Counted from the stretch's first letter, positions 14,169 to 21,409 are shown. The stretch is 22,036 nt of DNA from Microcaldota archaeon (GCA_021813025.1 JAKAME010000017.1:1-22036), one strand, 5' to 3'. Notes: generated from the letters alone by a model not told the origin. Made by a program: numbers and translations.

Positions 14169-14690
14169 ATGGAGCTTTTCGTGCATGACTTGCCCGGCCA
14201 GCTGTTGCGCGTGGCCCTGATGTACTTCTTCGCCCTCGCCGTGCTGCGCTTTGCCGGCAAGAGGCGCCTCGCCCACCTCTCCCCGATGGACCTCATCATA
14301 ATCATCGCGCTTGGCTCGGCAGTGGGAGACGTGCTGATTTACCCGCAGGACATCGTCGGGATTGGGAATGCGATGGTGGCCATAGCGGCCGTCATTTTCC
14401 TTCAGATTGCGATGTCAAAGCTGGTGGAGAAGAACCGGCGCATCGCCTACATACTGGAGGGCAACCCGACGCTGCTGATTCACAACGGCAGGATTCTCCG
14501 CAAGAACCTTGACGACGAGGACATCAGCGAGGACGATTTGATGGAGATGCTGCGCGAGCAGTCCATTTCCTCCGCGTCCCGCGTGCGGGAGGCCTATCTT
14601 GAGCGCGCGGGGGAGCTGGGGGTGCTCCTGTTCTCCGGCCAGACCAGGAGGATACGCCGCAGGATAAGGCGCGCCGGGCTGCCGGGCTGA
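14169..14690 (+). CDS. DUF421 (YetF-like) membrane protein
   Basis: The product is 173 aa. It has three N-terminal hydrophobic helices (about 13-30, 42-56, 64-82) and a cytoplasmic tail. Diagnostic blocks are RFAGKRRLAHLSPMDLIIII (27-46), GSAVGD, and the C-terminal EGNPTLLIHNGRILRKNLDDE followed by LMEMLREQSISSASRVREAYLERAGEL written here as two parts of one block. This matches bacterial YetF/YrbG proteins, which are membrane proteins of unclear role linked to the envelope or spores. The last 15 residues are very basic (RRIRRRIRRAG). It has its own promoter, follows the GlcNAc-1-P transferase, and is convergent with the propeller gene. Confidence 0.88.
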   Translation: MELFVHDLPGQLLRVALMYFFALAVLRFAGKRRLAHLSPMDLIIIIALGSAVGDVLIYPQDIVGIGNAMVAIAAVIFLQIAMSKLVEKNRRIAYILEGNPTLLIHNGRILRKNLDDEDISEDDLMEMLREQSISSASRVREAYLERAGELGVLLFSGQTRRIRRRIRRAGLPG

Positions 14691-14720
14691 AGCGGAAAAC
14701 AGGGAATGGCTGCGGCAAAA

Positions 14721-16805
14721 TCATCCAAGCCCGAACAGGCTGGCGAAAAACGAGAGGAGTTGTGAGATGAAATCTTTCGGGGATTCGGGGCCGGCCCCCT
14801 GTCCCGGGCTGTTGTTGGCGGGAAGAGGAGGTTTTGGCGCCTCGGCCGGCTGTTCGCTTGCGTTTTCCGCCCCAATTCCATTTTTCTCCCCGCCGGCGTT
14901 CCCTTGCCTGGTGCCGTTTTTCTCCTCTCTTGTTTGGCCGCTTCCGTTCTGGCGGACGCCGCCTTGCGCAGGGCCGCAGTTTTCCCCGCAGCAGTCCGAT
15001 GGGCAGGTCTGCGGGTTTTCGGGAGACTGGCAAATCCCGTCCCCGCACACCGCTTCCCCGCTTCCCCTGTCTTTGGGCTCGCATACGCCGGAGTCCAGCC
15101 AGAGGCAGTAGCCGGGATTGGAGCGGCATCCGGTCTCGTTGCCGTCAAATGACTCGCACCCGCCCTCCACCCCGTAATTTTCGCCCGGCCCGTTTCCGGA
15201 ATCCTGCCGCGCCGGGCCGGAATCCTGCCGCATGGGTTTTGGCTGGATTATTTCGGTGCAAACATAATCCCTTTCCTCCCGCATGCCCTCGCCGATGTAT
15301 TCCCTCAGCCCGGTGCCGGCCAGGATGTATTGGCCGTTGAAGTCCAGCTTGGTCACCCACGTGCTGGCCTCATGGCCCCACAGGGGCGTGCCGCTCGCCC
15401 TTGAAAACAGGTAGATTTTTTTCGAGGTGCCGGCAGCCGCCAGCAGGCTTCCGTCCCCATTCAGCTTGACCTCGCCGAACTGGGAGAGGCCGGATTCTGT
15501 GAATTTCCAAAGCGGCCGGCTGCTGGCGGCGGAAAACAGGTATATATGCCCCGCGCTGGTGCCGATGGCCGCGTATTTCCCGTCCGCCGAGAGCGACACG
15601 CCGCGCGCCACTGAATCATCCGGAGAGGAGAAGCCCCACACCTTGCTGCCGTCCTTTTTGAACAGGAGAAGGATTTCCTTGCCCTGCGAGTGGTCGAGAG
15701 AGTAGGCGATGAGCGAGCCGTCGTCAGAAATGGCGGACTTGTGCACCGGGCTGTCGTAGGTGAGCTGCTCGCTCCGAAAGAGCAGGCTGCCGTCCCCGCC
15801 AAAAAGATAGGCCCGCCGGTCGGGGCAGCCTGTGGATACGGCCACGTATTTGCCGTCCGGCGTGACGGCCGGCTGGTAGAAGTTGCCTGTCTGCACGTAG
15901 GAGGAGTGCGACGCCTTGTAAGTTCCGATTTGGCTTCCCTCCCAATCGAAAAGAAAGAGCCGGTCCCCCTTCTCCCCAGCGTTGCCGACTCCGGCGGCTA
16001 TGACGCCCGCGTCATCCGACATGCCGACTCCGATGGCGCTGGACTCGGTGTCCCGCGTCCAGAGGGGCAGGCCATGCTCGCTGGCAAAAAAGTAAAGCTT
16101 GCCCTGCATGTCGGCTGCCACGTATTTCCCGTCGGCCGAGACGGCGATGCCGGCAAAATTCGTGGAGCCGGCCAGCGGCTCGCCGCAGCTCTCGCAATAG
16201 CTCCAGAGGGGGGTTCCGCTTTCGTTTGAGAAAAGGTAGATGCGCGAATTGGTCACTGCCGCTGCATAGCGGCCGTCCTTGGACAGGGCGACGCCCTCGA
16301 CCTGGTCGGCGCCGGTGTCGTAGGCCCAAAGCTCGTTGCCGGCCGTGTCCAGCAGAATTATCTGGTTGTTGTCGAACTTTTCGGTATAGAGGATGGGCCC
16401 CTGGTCCGGGCTGTCGATGATGGCGGCGCGGGCCTTGCCTATTCCGTTGCTGGCCTCTATGTAATAGAAATTGGCTTTTGTGGAGCTGGGCACGAAGTAA
16501 TAGACGTAGCGGGCGCCGCTTTTGGCGTCCCCGCCGGCTTTGGCCATGTCATGCCACTGGCCGTTGAGGTTGATGCGCACATATTCCGGCTCGCGCCCCT
16601 GCGGGTCCCGGTACATGACGCCGTAGGTGAAATTGGTGCACGGCACCCCGAATTGGGGGTATATGCTCGAGCCGGAAAGGGAGGGGCCGCCCCTCATTTC
16701 CGCCTCGGTAAGCTTGGCCGGTATGTTGTAGGTGGATTTCAGCTCGGCCTGCAAAAATGGCAGAAGGAGAAGCAGCGCCAGTGCGAAAGCGAGAGTGTTT
16801 TTCAT
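14721..16805 (-). CDS. secreted beta-propeller (PQQ/WD40-like) surface protein with Cys-rich tail
   Basis: The product is 694 aa. Residues 1-20 are a signal peptide (MKNT then hydrophobic, ending LQA). Residues 22-135 form a beta-rich N-terminal domain. Residues about 140-500 hold propeller repeats of the form SADGKYVAA...G(K/H)IYLFS...G-x-PLW, clearest at 173-201, 222-249, 315-336, 404-433 and 447-476. Then follow a Gln/Ser/Gly-rich linker containing RQDSGPARQDSG, a Cys-rich module (Cys550 to Cys610, including CGDGICQSPENPQTCPSDC), a low-complexity N/G/P/E region with N-x-S/T sites, and a hydrophobic tail FISQLLSFFASLFGLG that could anchor it. It is therefore probably on the cell surface and N-glycosylated. 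It starts 10 nt after the nucleotidyltransferase stop, making one operon. Ligand and role are unknown. Confidence 0.88.
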   Translation of the reverse strand: MKNTLAFALALLLLLPFLQAELKSTYNIPAKLTEAEMRGGPSLSGSSIYPQFGVPCTNFTYGVMYRDPQGREPEYVRINLNGQWHDMAKAGGDAKSGARYVYYFVPSSTKANFYYIEASNGIGKARAAIIDSPDQGPILYTEKFDNNQIILLDTAGNELWAYDTGADQVEGVALSKDGRYAAAVTNSRIYLFSNESGTPLWSYCESCGEPLAGSTNFAGIAVSADGKYVAADMQGKLYFFASEHGLPLWTRDTESSAIGVGMSDDAGVIAAGVGNAGEKGDRLFLFDWEGSQIGTYKASHSSYVQTGNFYQPAVTPDGKYVAVSTGCPDRRAYLFGGDGSLLFRSEQLTYDSPVHKSAISDDGSLIAYSLDHSQGKEILLLFKKDGSKVWGFSSPDDSVARGVSLSADGKYAAIGTSAGHIYLFSAASSRPLWKFTESGLSQFGEVKLNGDGSLLAAAGTSKKIYLFSRASGTPLWGHEASTWVTKLDFNGQYILAGTGLREYIGEGMREERDYVCTEIIQPKPMRQDSGPARQDSGNGPGENYGVEGGCESFDGNETGCRSNPGYCLWLDSGVCEPKDRGSGEAVCGDGICQSPENPQTCPSDCCGENCGPAQGGVRQNGSGQTREEKNGTRQGNAGGEKNGIGAENASEQPAEAPKPPLPANNSPGQGAGPESPKDFISQLLSFFASLFGLG

Positions 16806-16815
16806 TTCCCCGCGC

Positions 16816-17523
16816 TCACTCCATCTCGCCGACCATTTCCATCAGCGTGACCATCTCATTCACTTTTTCGTAGTCAGAGGGCCGGCCGATGTCGAGCCAG
16901 TAGTCGTCGAACACATAGCCGTTGACGCGCTGCTTGTCTGCCAGCAGGCGCGGGAAGACGTTTCTGGCGAAATCATCGTTGGGGCGGACGTACTCGAACA
17001 CGGCGGGCGCGAAGACATAGACGCCTGCATTGACATAGTTGCGCACAATCGGCTTCTCCTCGAATGAGATAATCCGATTCGAGCTGTCCACTTTCGCTAT
17101 GCCGTATTCGAGGGGCACGCCGGTGCGCTTGAGGGCAACGGTTGCTATGCCGCCCATGCGCTTGTGATAGGCGTGCATTTTCTTGAGGTCAAGGCGCGAG
17201 AGATGGTCGCCCATCTGCACTATGAAAGGCTCGGACGCCCATTTCTTGAGCGGCAGGATGGAGCCTGCGGTGCCGGCCTCGCCCTCCTCGACAGCATACT
17301 GGATTTTGACGCCGAACTTGGAGCCGTTGCCGAAATAGTCCATGATTTGCTCCTTGAGGTAGCCGACTGTCAGGTAGAGGTCCGTGAATCCGTGGCGCTT
17401 GAGGTGGCGGATGACGTATTCGAGGATGGGCTTGTTGCCCAGCGGGAGCATTGGCTTTGGAATGGAGTAGGTGTAGGGGCGCAGGCGCGTGCCCATTCCG
17501 CCGCAGCAGACGATGGCCTTCAT
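16816..17523 (-). CDS. sugar-1-phosphate nucleotidyltransferase (GDP-mannose/dTDP-glucose pyrophosphorylase family)
   Basis: The product is 235 aa. It has the NTP-transferase signature CGGMGTRLRPYTYSIPKPML (7-26) with its Gly-rich loop, Arg15 and Lys23. Further motifs are GTAGSI (84-89), MGDHLSRLDL (104-113, metal Asp106), EYGIAKVD (139-146), EEKP (155-158), NAGVYVF (165-171) and WLDIGRPSDY (209-218). It activates a sugar-1-phosphate to a nucleoside-diphosphate sugar; mannose-1-P guanylyl or glucose-1-P thymidylyl/uridylyl activity cannot be told apart here. There is no C-terminal hexapeptide acyltransferase domain. GAGGTG lies 7 nt before the ATG and an AT box (ATTTAAATT, about 17570-17578) lies upstream. 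It leads the operon with the propeller gene; the mutase at 18108-19643 could supply its substrate. Confidence 0.92.
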   Translation of the reverse strand: MKAIVCCGGMGTRLRPYTYSIPKPMLPLGNKPILEYVIRHLKRHGFTDLYLTVGYLKEQIMDYFGNGSKFGVKIQYAVEEGEAGTAGSILPLKKWASEPFIVQMGDHLSRLDLKKMHAYHKRMGGIATVALKRTGVPLEYGIAKVDSSNRIISFEEKPIVRNYVNAGVYVFAPAVFEYVRPNDDFARNVFPRLLADKQRVNGYVFDDYWLDIGRPSDYEKVNEMVTLMEMVGEME

Positions 17524-17568
17524 GCAAAAACACCTCGGAATGATGACGATAAGTATGGGGCGGGCGGA

Positions 17569-17578
17569 GAATTTAAAT
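17569..17578 (-). promoter_or_regulatory. TATA-like box of the nucleotidyltransferase/propeller operon
   Basis: ATTTAAATT on the minus strand lies about 50 nt before the ATG at 17523. This leaves a leader of about 25 nt holding the GAGGTG ribosome-binding site. Confidence 0.4.
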
Positions 17579-17682
17579 CAGATGCTATTATGGCTTTGCA
17601 CAAAAACCCGCGTTTGCTCAGAAAGTCGGCTGAACGGGAGGATTTCTTGGCAGAGCCGTCTTGGCAGATAGATTTATATGTT

Positions 17683-17692
17683 TGTTTAAACA
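17683..17692. promoter_or_regulatory. 10-bp palindrome in the promoter of the 112-aa gene
   Basis: TGTTTAAACA is a perfect palindrome. It lies between two TATA-like boxes (ATTTATAT at 17672-17679 and AATTATAA at 17695-17702), about 50 nt before the ATG at 17741. A repressor or activator site is possible, but chance occurrence in AT-rich DNA is not excluded. Confidence 0.3.
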
Positions 17693-17740
17693 CTAATTAT
17701 AACATTCGGCTTCAAAAGCCATTAGCTGGGGATTGAGAAT

Positions 17741-18079
17741 ATGATGCCTAAAATGATGCCAGCGCCCGACACGCGGAAAATAGTGGCAGTCGATATGATA
17801 ACTAACAAAACAATCAAGTTTCTGGTGGATGTCACGAATGATAAAATCCTCGGCACCGGAAAGAAAACCACTTTCAAGGGCATACTGGAGCTCAATAGGC
17901 CGTCTCTGGACATTCCTACAGTTTCGACAATCAATGATGGCCAGTACTCATTAGTTCCCGACTCAAGATTGACGTTTCGGGCGGGCATGGAAAAAGTGAT
18001 TGCGGAGGCCAAAGAGATTGCCTCGAAGCAGGCATTGGCCAAAGAGATAGAAACATTTTCTGCCCTTAAGGGGGAATAA
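17741..18079 (+). CDS. small soluble hypothetical protein
   Basis: The product is 112 aa and of no family I recognise. The N-terminal part is Met-rich (MMPKMMPAPD). The middle is beta-rich (RKIVAVDMITNKTIKFLVDV, then LDIPTVSTINDGQYSLVPDS), and the C-terminus is an amphipathic helix (EKVIAEAKEIASKQALAKEI). No membrane segment or Cys pair is seen. Several ATGs are possible at the start (17741, 17744, 17753, 17756); the first is used, with only a weak GGGGATTGAGA upstream. It is flanked by its own promoter and a T-rich terminator, so it is probably a monocistronic, expressed gene. Confidence 0.7.
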   Translation: MMPKMMPAPDTRKIVAVDMITNKTIKFLVDVTNDKILGTGKKTTFKGILELNRPSLDIPTVSTINDGQYSLVPDSRLTFRAGMEKVIAEAKEIASKQALAKEIETFSALKGE

Positions 18080-18092
18080 ACGACCTTCTCCT

Positions 18093-18117
18093 TCTTTTTA
18101 CTTTTTCTCAATTTTTC
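18093..18117 (+). terminator. T-rich terminator after the 112-aa gene
   Basis: Three runs of five T (around 18095, 18102 and 18112) follow the stop codon by about 15 nt. Such oligo-T runs terminate archaeal transcription. The run overlaps the last codons of the convergent mutase gene. Confidence 0.6.
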
Positions 18118-19643
18118 CACTGATTATCCTGCTTCATTTCTTTCTGCACTATTGACTGGTAGCGCTTGGCCAGCTCCTCGGCCCCCTCCAGAGTGGCGCT
18201 CTCGGCGAATATGCGCACCTGGTTCTCGGTGCCTGAGGCGCGCACCAGCACCCAGCCGCCGGGCAAGTCGAGGCGGAAGCCGCCGCGCAGGGGGCGGAGA
18301 GCGGAATGCGCTGGCCGGGCGGAAGACAGCTCTCGTGCAATCTCTGACTGCACGAGTGCGGCCAGTTCCTTGTTTTTTTCCGGAGGGCATTCGACCTTCA
18401 ATTTGCATGTGTAGAATTTCGGCAGCTCGTCCGCCCATTCCGAGATGGGCTTGAGGCTTGCCATTTCAAGGAGCTTGACTGATGCAAGCACGCCGTCCTT
18501 GGCAAGCGAGAAGGAGGGCCAGACAATGCCGCCAACCTCCTCGCCGCCCGAAATCACGCGGGGGGCAAGCGCAGCCATGCGCTCGGAAAGGTAGGGCGCG
18601 CCGACGTCGGTGTATTCCACCCTGGCGCCGTGCTCTTTAGCCACCGCTTCCACCACGCGGCTGGTGGCGGAAGTGGTTACAATGATTGGGCGCCGGGAGA
18701 GGGGGAAGGGCTTGGAGCGACCGGCGCCGCCTTTTTTTGAGCGAGGGCTGCTGCGGGCTTGGCTTTTTTTTGGATAGCCTGCCTGCATAAGGGCCCACCT
18801 GGCAGAAAGCGCAACCCCGATGTCCCCGCTCAGCCACCTTCCCTCGTTGTCAACGAACGTGACGCGGTCGGCGTCCCCGTCCCACGCCACGCCGAAAGAG
18901 GCTGAGCCGGAGGCCATGGCCTCAATCAGGGAGCCCAAGTTTGCTTTGGCAGGTTCGGATGGGCGGTTGGGGAAGCGGCCATCCAGTTCGGCATGTATGA
19001 ATTTGGTTTTCACGCCAAGCGCTTTGAAGAGCGCGGGCGCGGTGAGGGCGGCGGTGCCGTTGCCGGGGTCGGCGATGATTTTGAGCTTGGAGGCATGGCG
19101 TGAGAGGAGGCGGCGGTTGGCGAATTTCAGGATGGCAGACTGGTAGGCTGGAATGATGTCTGGCACCGATTGGAGCTTGCCCAATTGCTGCCATGCAAGC
19201 GCGGGCGGGCGCGGGCGGCCAACGTAAGCCGCTATCGGAGCCCCGCGCTCGCGCGAGACTGCGATGCCGCTTCCGTCCACGAACTTGAGGGCATTCCATT
19301 CCGGCGGATTGTGGCTGGCCGTGACTATGATTAGCCCGTCTGCCTGCAGATGGCGCGCCGCCCATTCTGCTCCGGGGGCGGTGAGTATGCCTGCGTCCAG
19401 CACGTCGCAGCCGCCCTCCATAAGGCCTGCTGCGGCAGCTTGAGAGAGGCAGGGGGAGGTGAGGCGCATGTCGCGCGCGAGAACGGCGCATGGACGGGAA
19501 GAAGAATATTTTTTCCTGGCTTTCTTTTTTTCCTTCTCTTTCTTCATGAACTGGGAGAATCCGAAGCCCAAGTCCATGGCCGCCTTTGCGTCCAACTCGT
19601 CAAATAGCGCACGCACGCCGTTCGTGCCCATCGAGAGTGCCAT
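18108..19643 (-). CDS. phosphomannomutase/phosphoglucomutase family enzyme (alpha-D-phosphohexomutase)
   Basis: The product is 511 aa and interconverts hexose 6- and 1-phosphates, feeding nucleotide-sugar synthesis. All four active-site loops are present: TASHNPPEW (108-116, phosphoserine Ser110), DGDADR (255-260, Mg2+ site), GGEEVGG (366-372, sugar-binding loop) and RASGTEN (468-474, phosphate-binding loop). The N-terminal GTNGVRALFDE (6-16) is typical of archaeal PMM/PGM/GlmM. At 511 aa it exceeds the usual ~450. Two basic low-complexity insertions account for this: KKEKEKKKARKK (34-45) and a Lys/Arg/Ser/Pro-rich segment at 291-318. Mannose, glucose or glucosamine specificity cannot be read by eye. 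An AT box lies 25 nt before the ATG, so it is probably leaderless. It is divergent from the 76-aa gene. Confidence 0.93.
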   Translation of the reverse strand: MALSMGTNGVRALFDELDAKAAMDLGFGFSQFMKKEKEKKKARKKYSSSRPCAVLARDMRLTSPCLSQAAAAGLMEGGCDVLDAGILTAPGAEWAARHLQADGLIIVTASHNPPEWNALKFVDGSGIAVSRERGAPIAAYVGRPRPPALAWQQLGKLQSVPDIIPAYQSAILKFANRRLLSRHASKLKIIADPGNGTAALTAPALFKALGVKTKFIHAELDGRFPNRPSEPAKANLGSLIEAMASGSASFGVAWDGDADRVTFVDNEGRWLSGDIGVALSARWALMQAGYPKKSQARSSPRSKKGGAGRSKPFPLSRRPIIVTTSATSRVVEAVAKEHGARVEYTDVGAPYLSERMAALAPRVISGGEEVGGIVWPSFSLAKDGVLASVKLLEMASLKPISEWADELPKFYTCKLKVECPPEKNKELAALVQSEIARELSSARPAHSALRPLRGGFRLDLPGGWVLVRASGTENQVRIFAESATLEGAEELAKRYQSIVQKEMKQDNQWKN

Positions 19644-19660
19644 GCTTGAGGTGGGGTGGC

Positions 19661-19675
19661 GAATAATTAAAAGCG
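19661..19675. promoter_or_regulatory. shared AT box between mutase gene and 76-aa gene
   Basis: The AT-rich block AATAATTAAAAGCG is the only one between the divergent genes. It is about 25 nt from the mutase ATG (minus, leaderless) and about 38 nt from the 76-aa gene ATG (plus, which has GGAGG and GGGG upstream). Confidence 0.4.
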
Positions 19676-19705
19676 CGGAGGCCGAAGGAGGCAGGGGTTG
19701 ATGGG

Positions 19706-19936
19706 ATGGCTGATGACCTGATTATGACCGGCATGCGGGCGGTTGCCCCATTAGCAGTCAGCGTCGGCGCTTTGGGAGTTGGCCTGAGCATGACCGACAA
19801 TCCCGTCCTGAGTGCAGGCATGGGCGGCGTGTCCGCACCCCATTATGGTGGCGGGGCCGGGCCGATTGTGCTGGCTGTCAGCGGCATGCTGCTGGCTGGC
19901 GGAGTTGCCGGCATGATGACGCAGGGCGGAAAATAA
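19706..19936 (+). CDS. small glycine-rich membrane protein, unknown
   Basis: The product is 76 aa with two hydrophobic stretches, VAPLAVSVGALGVGLSM (about 13-29) and GPIVLAVSGMLLAGGVAGMM (about 52-71). They are separated by a Gly/His/Tyr loop (GGVSAPHYGGGAG). It resembles small two-helix membrane proteins with glycine-zipper packing; no family is recognised. GGAGGCAGGGG lies upstream of the ATG. Its neighbours give no functional hint. Confidence 0.65.
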   Translation: MADDLIMTGMRAVAPLAVSVGALGVGLSMTDNPVLSAGMGGVSAPHYGGGAGPIVLAVSGMLLAGGVAGMMTQGGK

Positions 19937-19988
19937 GAGGCAGGGGAATAGGAATAAGAGCTGGCGCGCGTTTGCGCTTCTGGTTGCT

Positions 19989-20108
19989 ATGCGCATTCTC
20001 GCCGATTTGCACGTCCATTCCAACAGAACCGCGGAGGGGGAACACACGAACTATCTTTGTCCCCCTCCCCAGTTTGAGGTTCTTCCTGACCCTCCCCCTA
20101 TGAGGTAG
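19989..20108 (+). pseudogene. truncated PHP-domain paralogue (EndoQ N-terminus remnant)
   Basis: A 39-codon frame begins MRILADLHVHSNRTAEG, matching the start of the downstream EndoQ (MKVLADLHVHSKYARG). It then loses homology in a Pro-rich stretch and stops at TAG 20106-20108, 3 nt before the EndoQ ATG. The differences in the shared 12 codons are mostly synonymous or conservative (R/K, I/V, and third-position changes in Leu, Ala and Asp). So it diverged as a coding sequence before truncation and is not a fresh slippage copy. It contains the metal-binding HVH of PHP domains but none of the rest. The EndoQ ribosome-binding site (GAGGT, 20102-20106) lies inside its last codons, so it could still act as a coupled leader. 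Confidence 0.65.
20033..20068 (+). repeat. GC-rich hairpin within the PHP remnant
   Basis: GGAGGGGG (20033-20040) pairs perfectly with CCCCCTCC (20061-20068) across a 20-nt loop; two further pairs are possible beyond a one-base bulge. It begins about 80 nt upstream of the EndoQ start. A second C-rich run (CCTCCCCCT, about 20091-20099) could compete for pairing. Confidence 0.5.
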
Positions 20109-20111
20109 CTG

Positions 20112-21341
20112 ATGAAAGTCCTTGCTGACTTGCACGTCCATTCCAAATATGCGAGAGGATGCTCTCCGCGCATGGACATTATTCACATGACAGAGGCGGC
20201 CAAAACGAAAGGCTTAGCGTTAGTGGGCACGGGAGACGTGACCCACCCGAAATATTTTGAGGAAATAAAAAAAGAGGCGAGGGAGACCGGAGGCGGATTT
20301 TTGGAGCGGGACGGCATCCTCTTCGTCCCGACGGTTGAAATCAACAACACCTTCGAGCAGCCGGCCGGGAAAAAAAGAAGGGTGCATACGCTGGCTGTAT
20401 TTCCCGGCATGAGAGTGGCGCAGGAATTCTCGCGGCTTATTGCGCCTGTCTCGAAATTGGGCACTGACGGCAGGCCTTGGGTGAGGATGAGCCTGGAGAA
20501 AATGACGCAGGCGGCGCTTGAGCTTCATCCAAAAATCCTGATTATTCCGGCGCACATCTGGACGCCGTGGTATGGCGTGTTCGGGGCAAAAGGGGGATTC
20601 GGTTCGCTGAAAGAGGCTTTTGGCCCGCAGGCCAAGAATGTGCATGCGATTGAAACCGGCTTGTCATCCGACCCGCCAATGAACTGGAGGTGCTCATGGC
20701 TCGACGGGGTCCGCATCCTGTCTTTTTCCGACGCCCATTCTCCAGACAATTTGGCGCGGGAGGCAAGCGAATTCGAATTGGAAAAAATGGATTATGAATG
20801 CCTGTGGAAAGCGATTGCTGCCCCGGACTCGCGCAACTTCCTCACCCGCACCATCGAATTCTTCCCCCAAGAGGGCAAATACTACTCGGACGGGCATAGG
20901 GCGTGCGGATTGAGGCTGACTGCTGAGGAAACAAGAAAATTGGGAGGAAGATGCCCAAAATGCGGCAAGAAAATAACAAAGGGAGTGCTGGGCCGGATTG
21001 ATGCGCTTGCAGACAGGCGGGAGGGGGAAAAGCCGCCCCATGCCGCTCCCTTCACCCATCTCGTGCCCCTGCGAACATTGATTGGGATGGCGCTTGGGCG
21101 GGGGGCGAAAACGCAGGGAGTGGAAGGGGCTTATGACGTGCTGGCTGAGGCATTCGGAAGCGAGATGGGGGCGCTTGAGGCTGAACCGGCCGAAACAGAA
21201 AAGAGGCTGGCAAAAAAGCTTGGGCCGGAAGTGTCGAAAAAAATAGCGCATGCAATCTTTCTCATGCAGAAAGAGAAGCTTGAATTAAGGCCCGGATTTG
21301 ACGGGCAGTACGGGGAGGTAAGGCTGCCCGAGAACGAATAG
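20112..21341 (+). CDS. endoQ: endonuclease Q (PHP-domain nuclease, TIGR00375 family)
   Basis: EndoQ nicks DNA 5' to deaminated bases (uracil, hypoxanthine) and abasic sites, giving an alternative repair entry in some archaea. The 409-aa sequence has a PHP metal-binding domain: HVH (8-10), GTGD (39-42), VEIN (75-78), AHIWTPW (147-153), ETG (181-183) and SFSDAH (204-209). A zinc module follows: HRACGLRL (262-269) plus CPKCGKKIT (281-289), leading into KGVLGRIDALADR (290-302). The C-terminal helical part has the LVPLRTLIGMALG block. Length and order fit the family. The start ATG 20112 follows GAGGT by about 5 nt and lies directly after the truncated PHP frame. Family assignment rests on motif recall. 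Confidence 0.88.
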   Translation: MKVLADLHVHSKYARGCSPRMDIIHMTEAAKTKGLALVGTGDVTHPKYFEEIKKEARETGGGFLERDGILFVPTVEINNTFEQPAGKKRRVHTLAVFPGMRVAQEFSRLIAPVSKLGTDGRPWVRMSLEKMTQAALELHPKILIIPAHIWTPWYGVFGAKGGFGSLKEAFGPQAKNVHAIETGLSSDPPMNWRCSWLDGVRILSFSDAHSPDNLAREASEFELEKMDYECLWKAIAAPDSRNFLTRTIEFFPQEGKYYSDGHRACGLRLTAEETRKLGGRCPKCGKKITKGVLGRIDALADRREGEKPPHAAPFTHLVPLRTLIGMALGRGAKTQGVEGAYDVLAEAFGSEMGALEAEPAETEKRLAKKLGPEVSKKIAHAIFLMQKEKLELRPGFDGQYGEVRLPENE

Positions 21342-21369
21342 GCGCATTCCAGTTCAGCCAACCCATCTA

Positions 21370-21380
21370 TTTATATAATC
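21370..21380 (+). promoter_or_regulatory. TATA box of the Tat-exported protein gene
   Basis: TTTATATAATC lies about 35 nt before the ATG at 21410 (44 nt before the ATG at 21419). No Shine-Dalgarno site is seen; a short leader is likely. Confidence 0.5.
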
Positions 21381-21409
21381 TAAAACAATCATATATCCGG
21401 TTTATCCTT

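Noticed and set aside
17590..17736. 48-codon plus-strand frame in the region between the nucleotidyltransferase and the 112-aa gene
   Set aside because: No ribosome-binding site, no recognised motif, and it spans the AT-rich promoter boxes and palindrome of the 112-aa gene, so it is probably regulatory rather than coding DNA.
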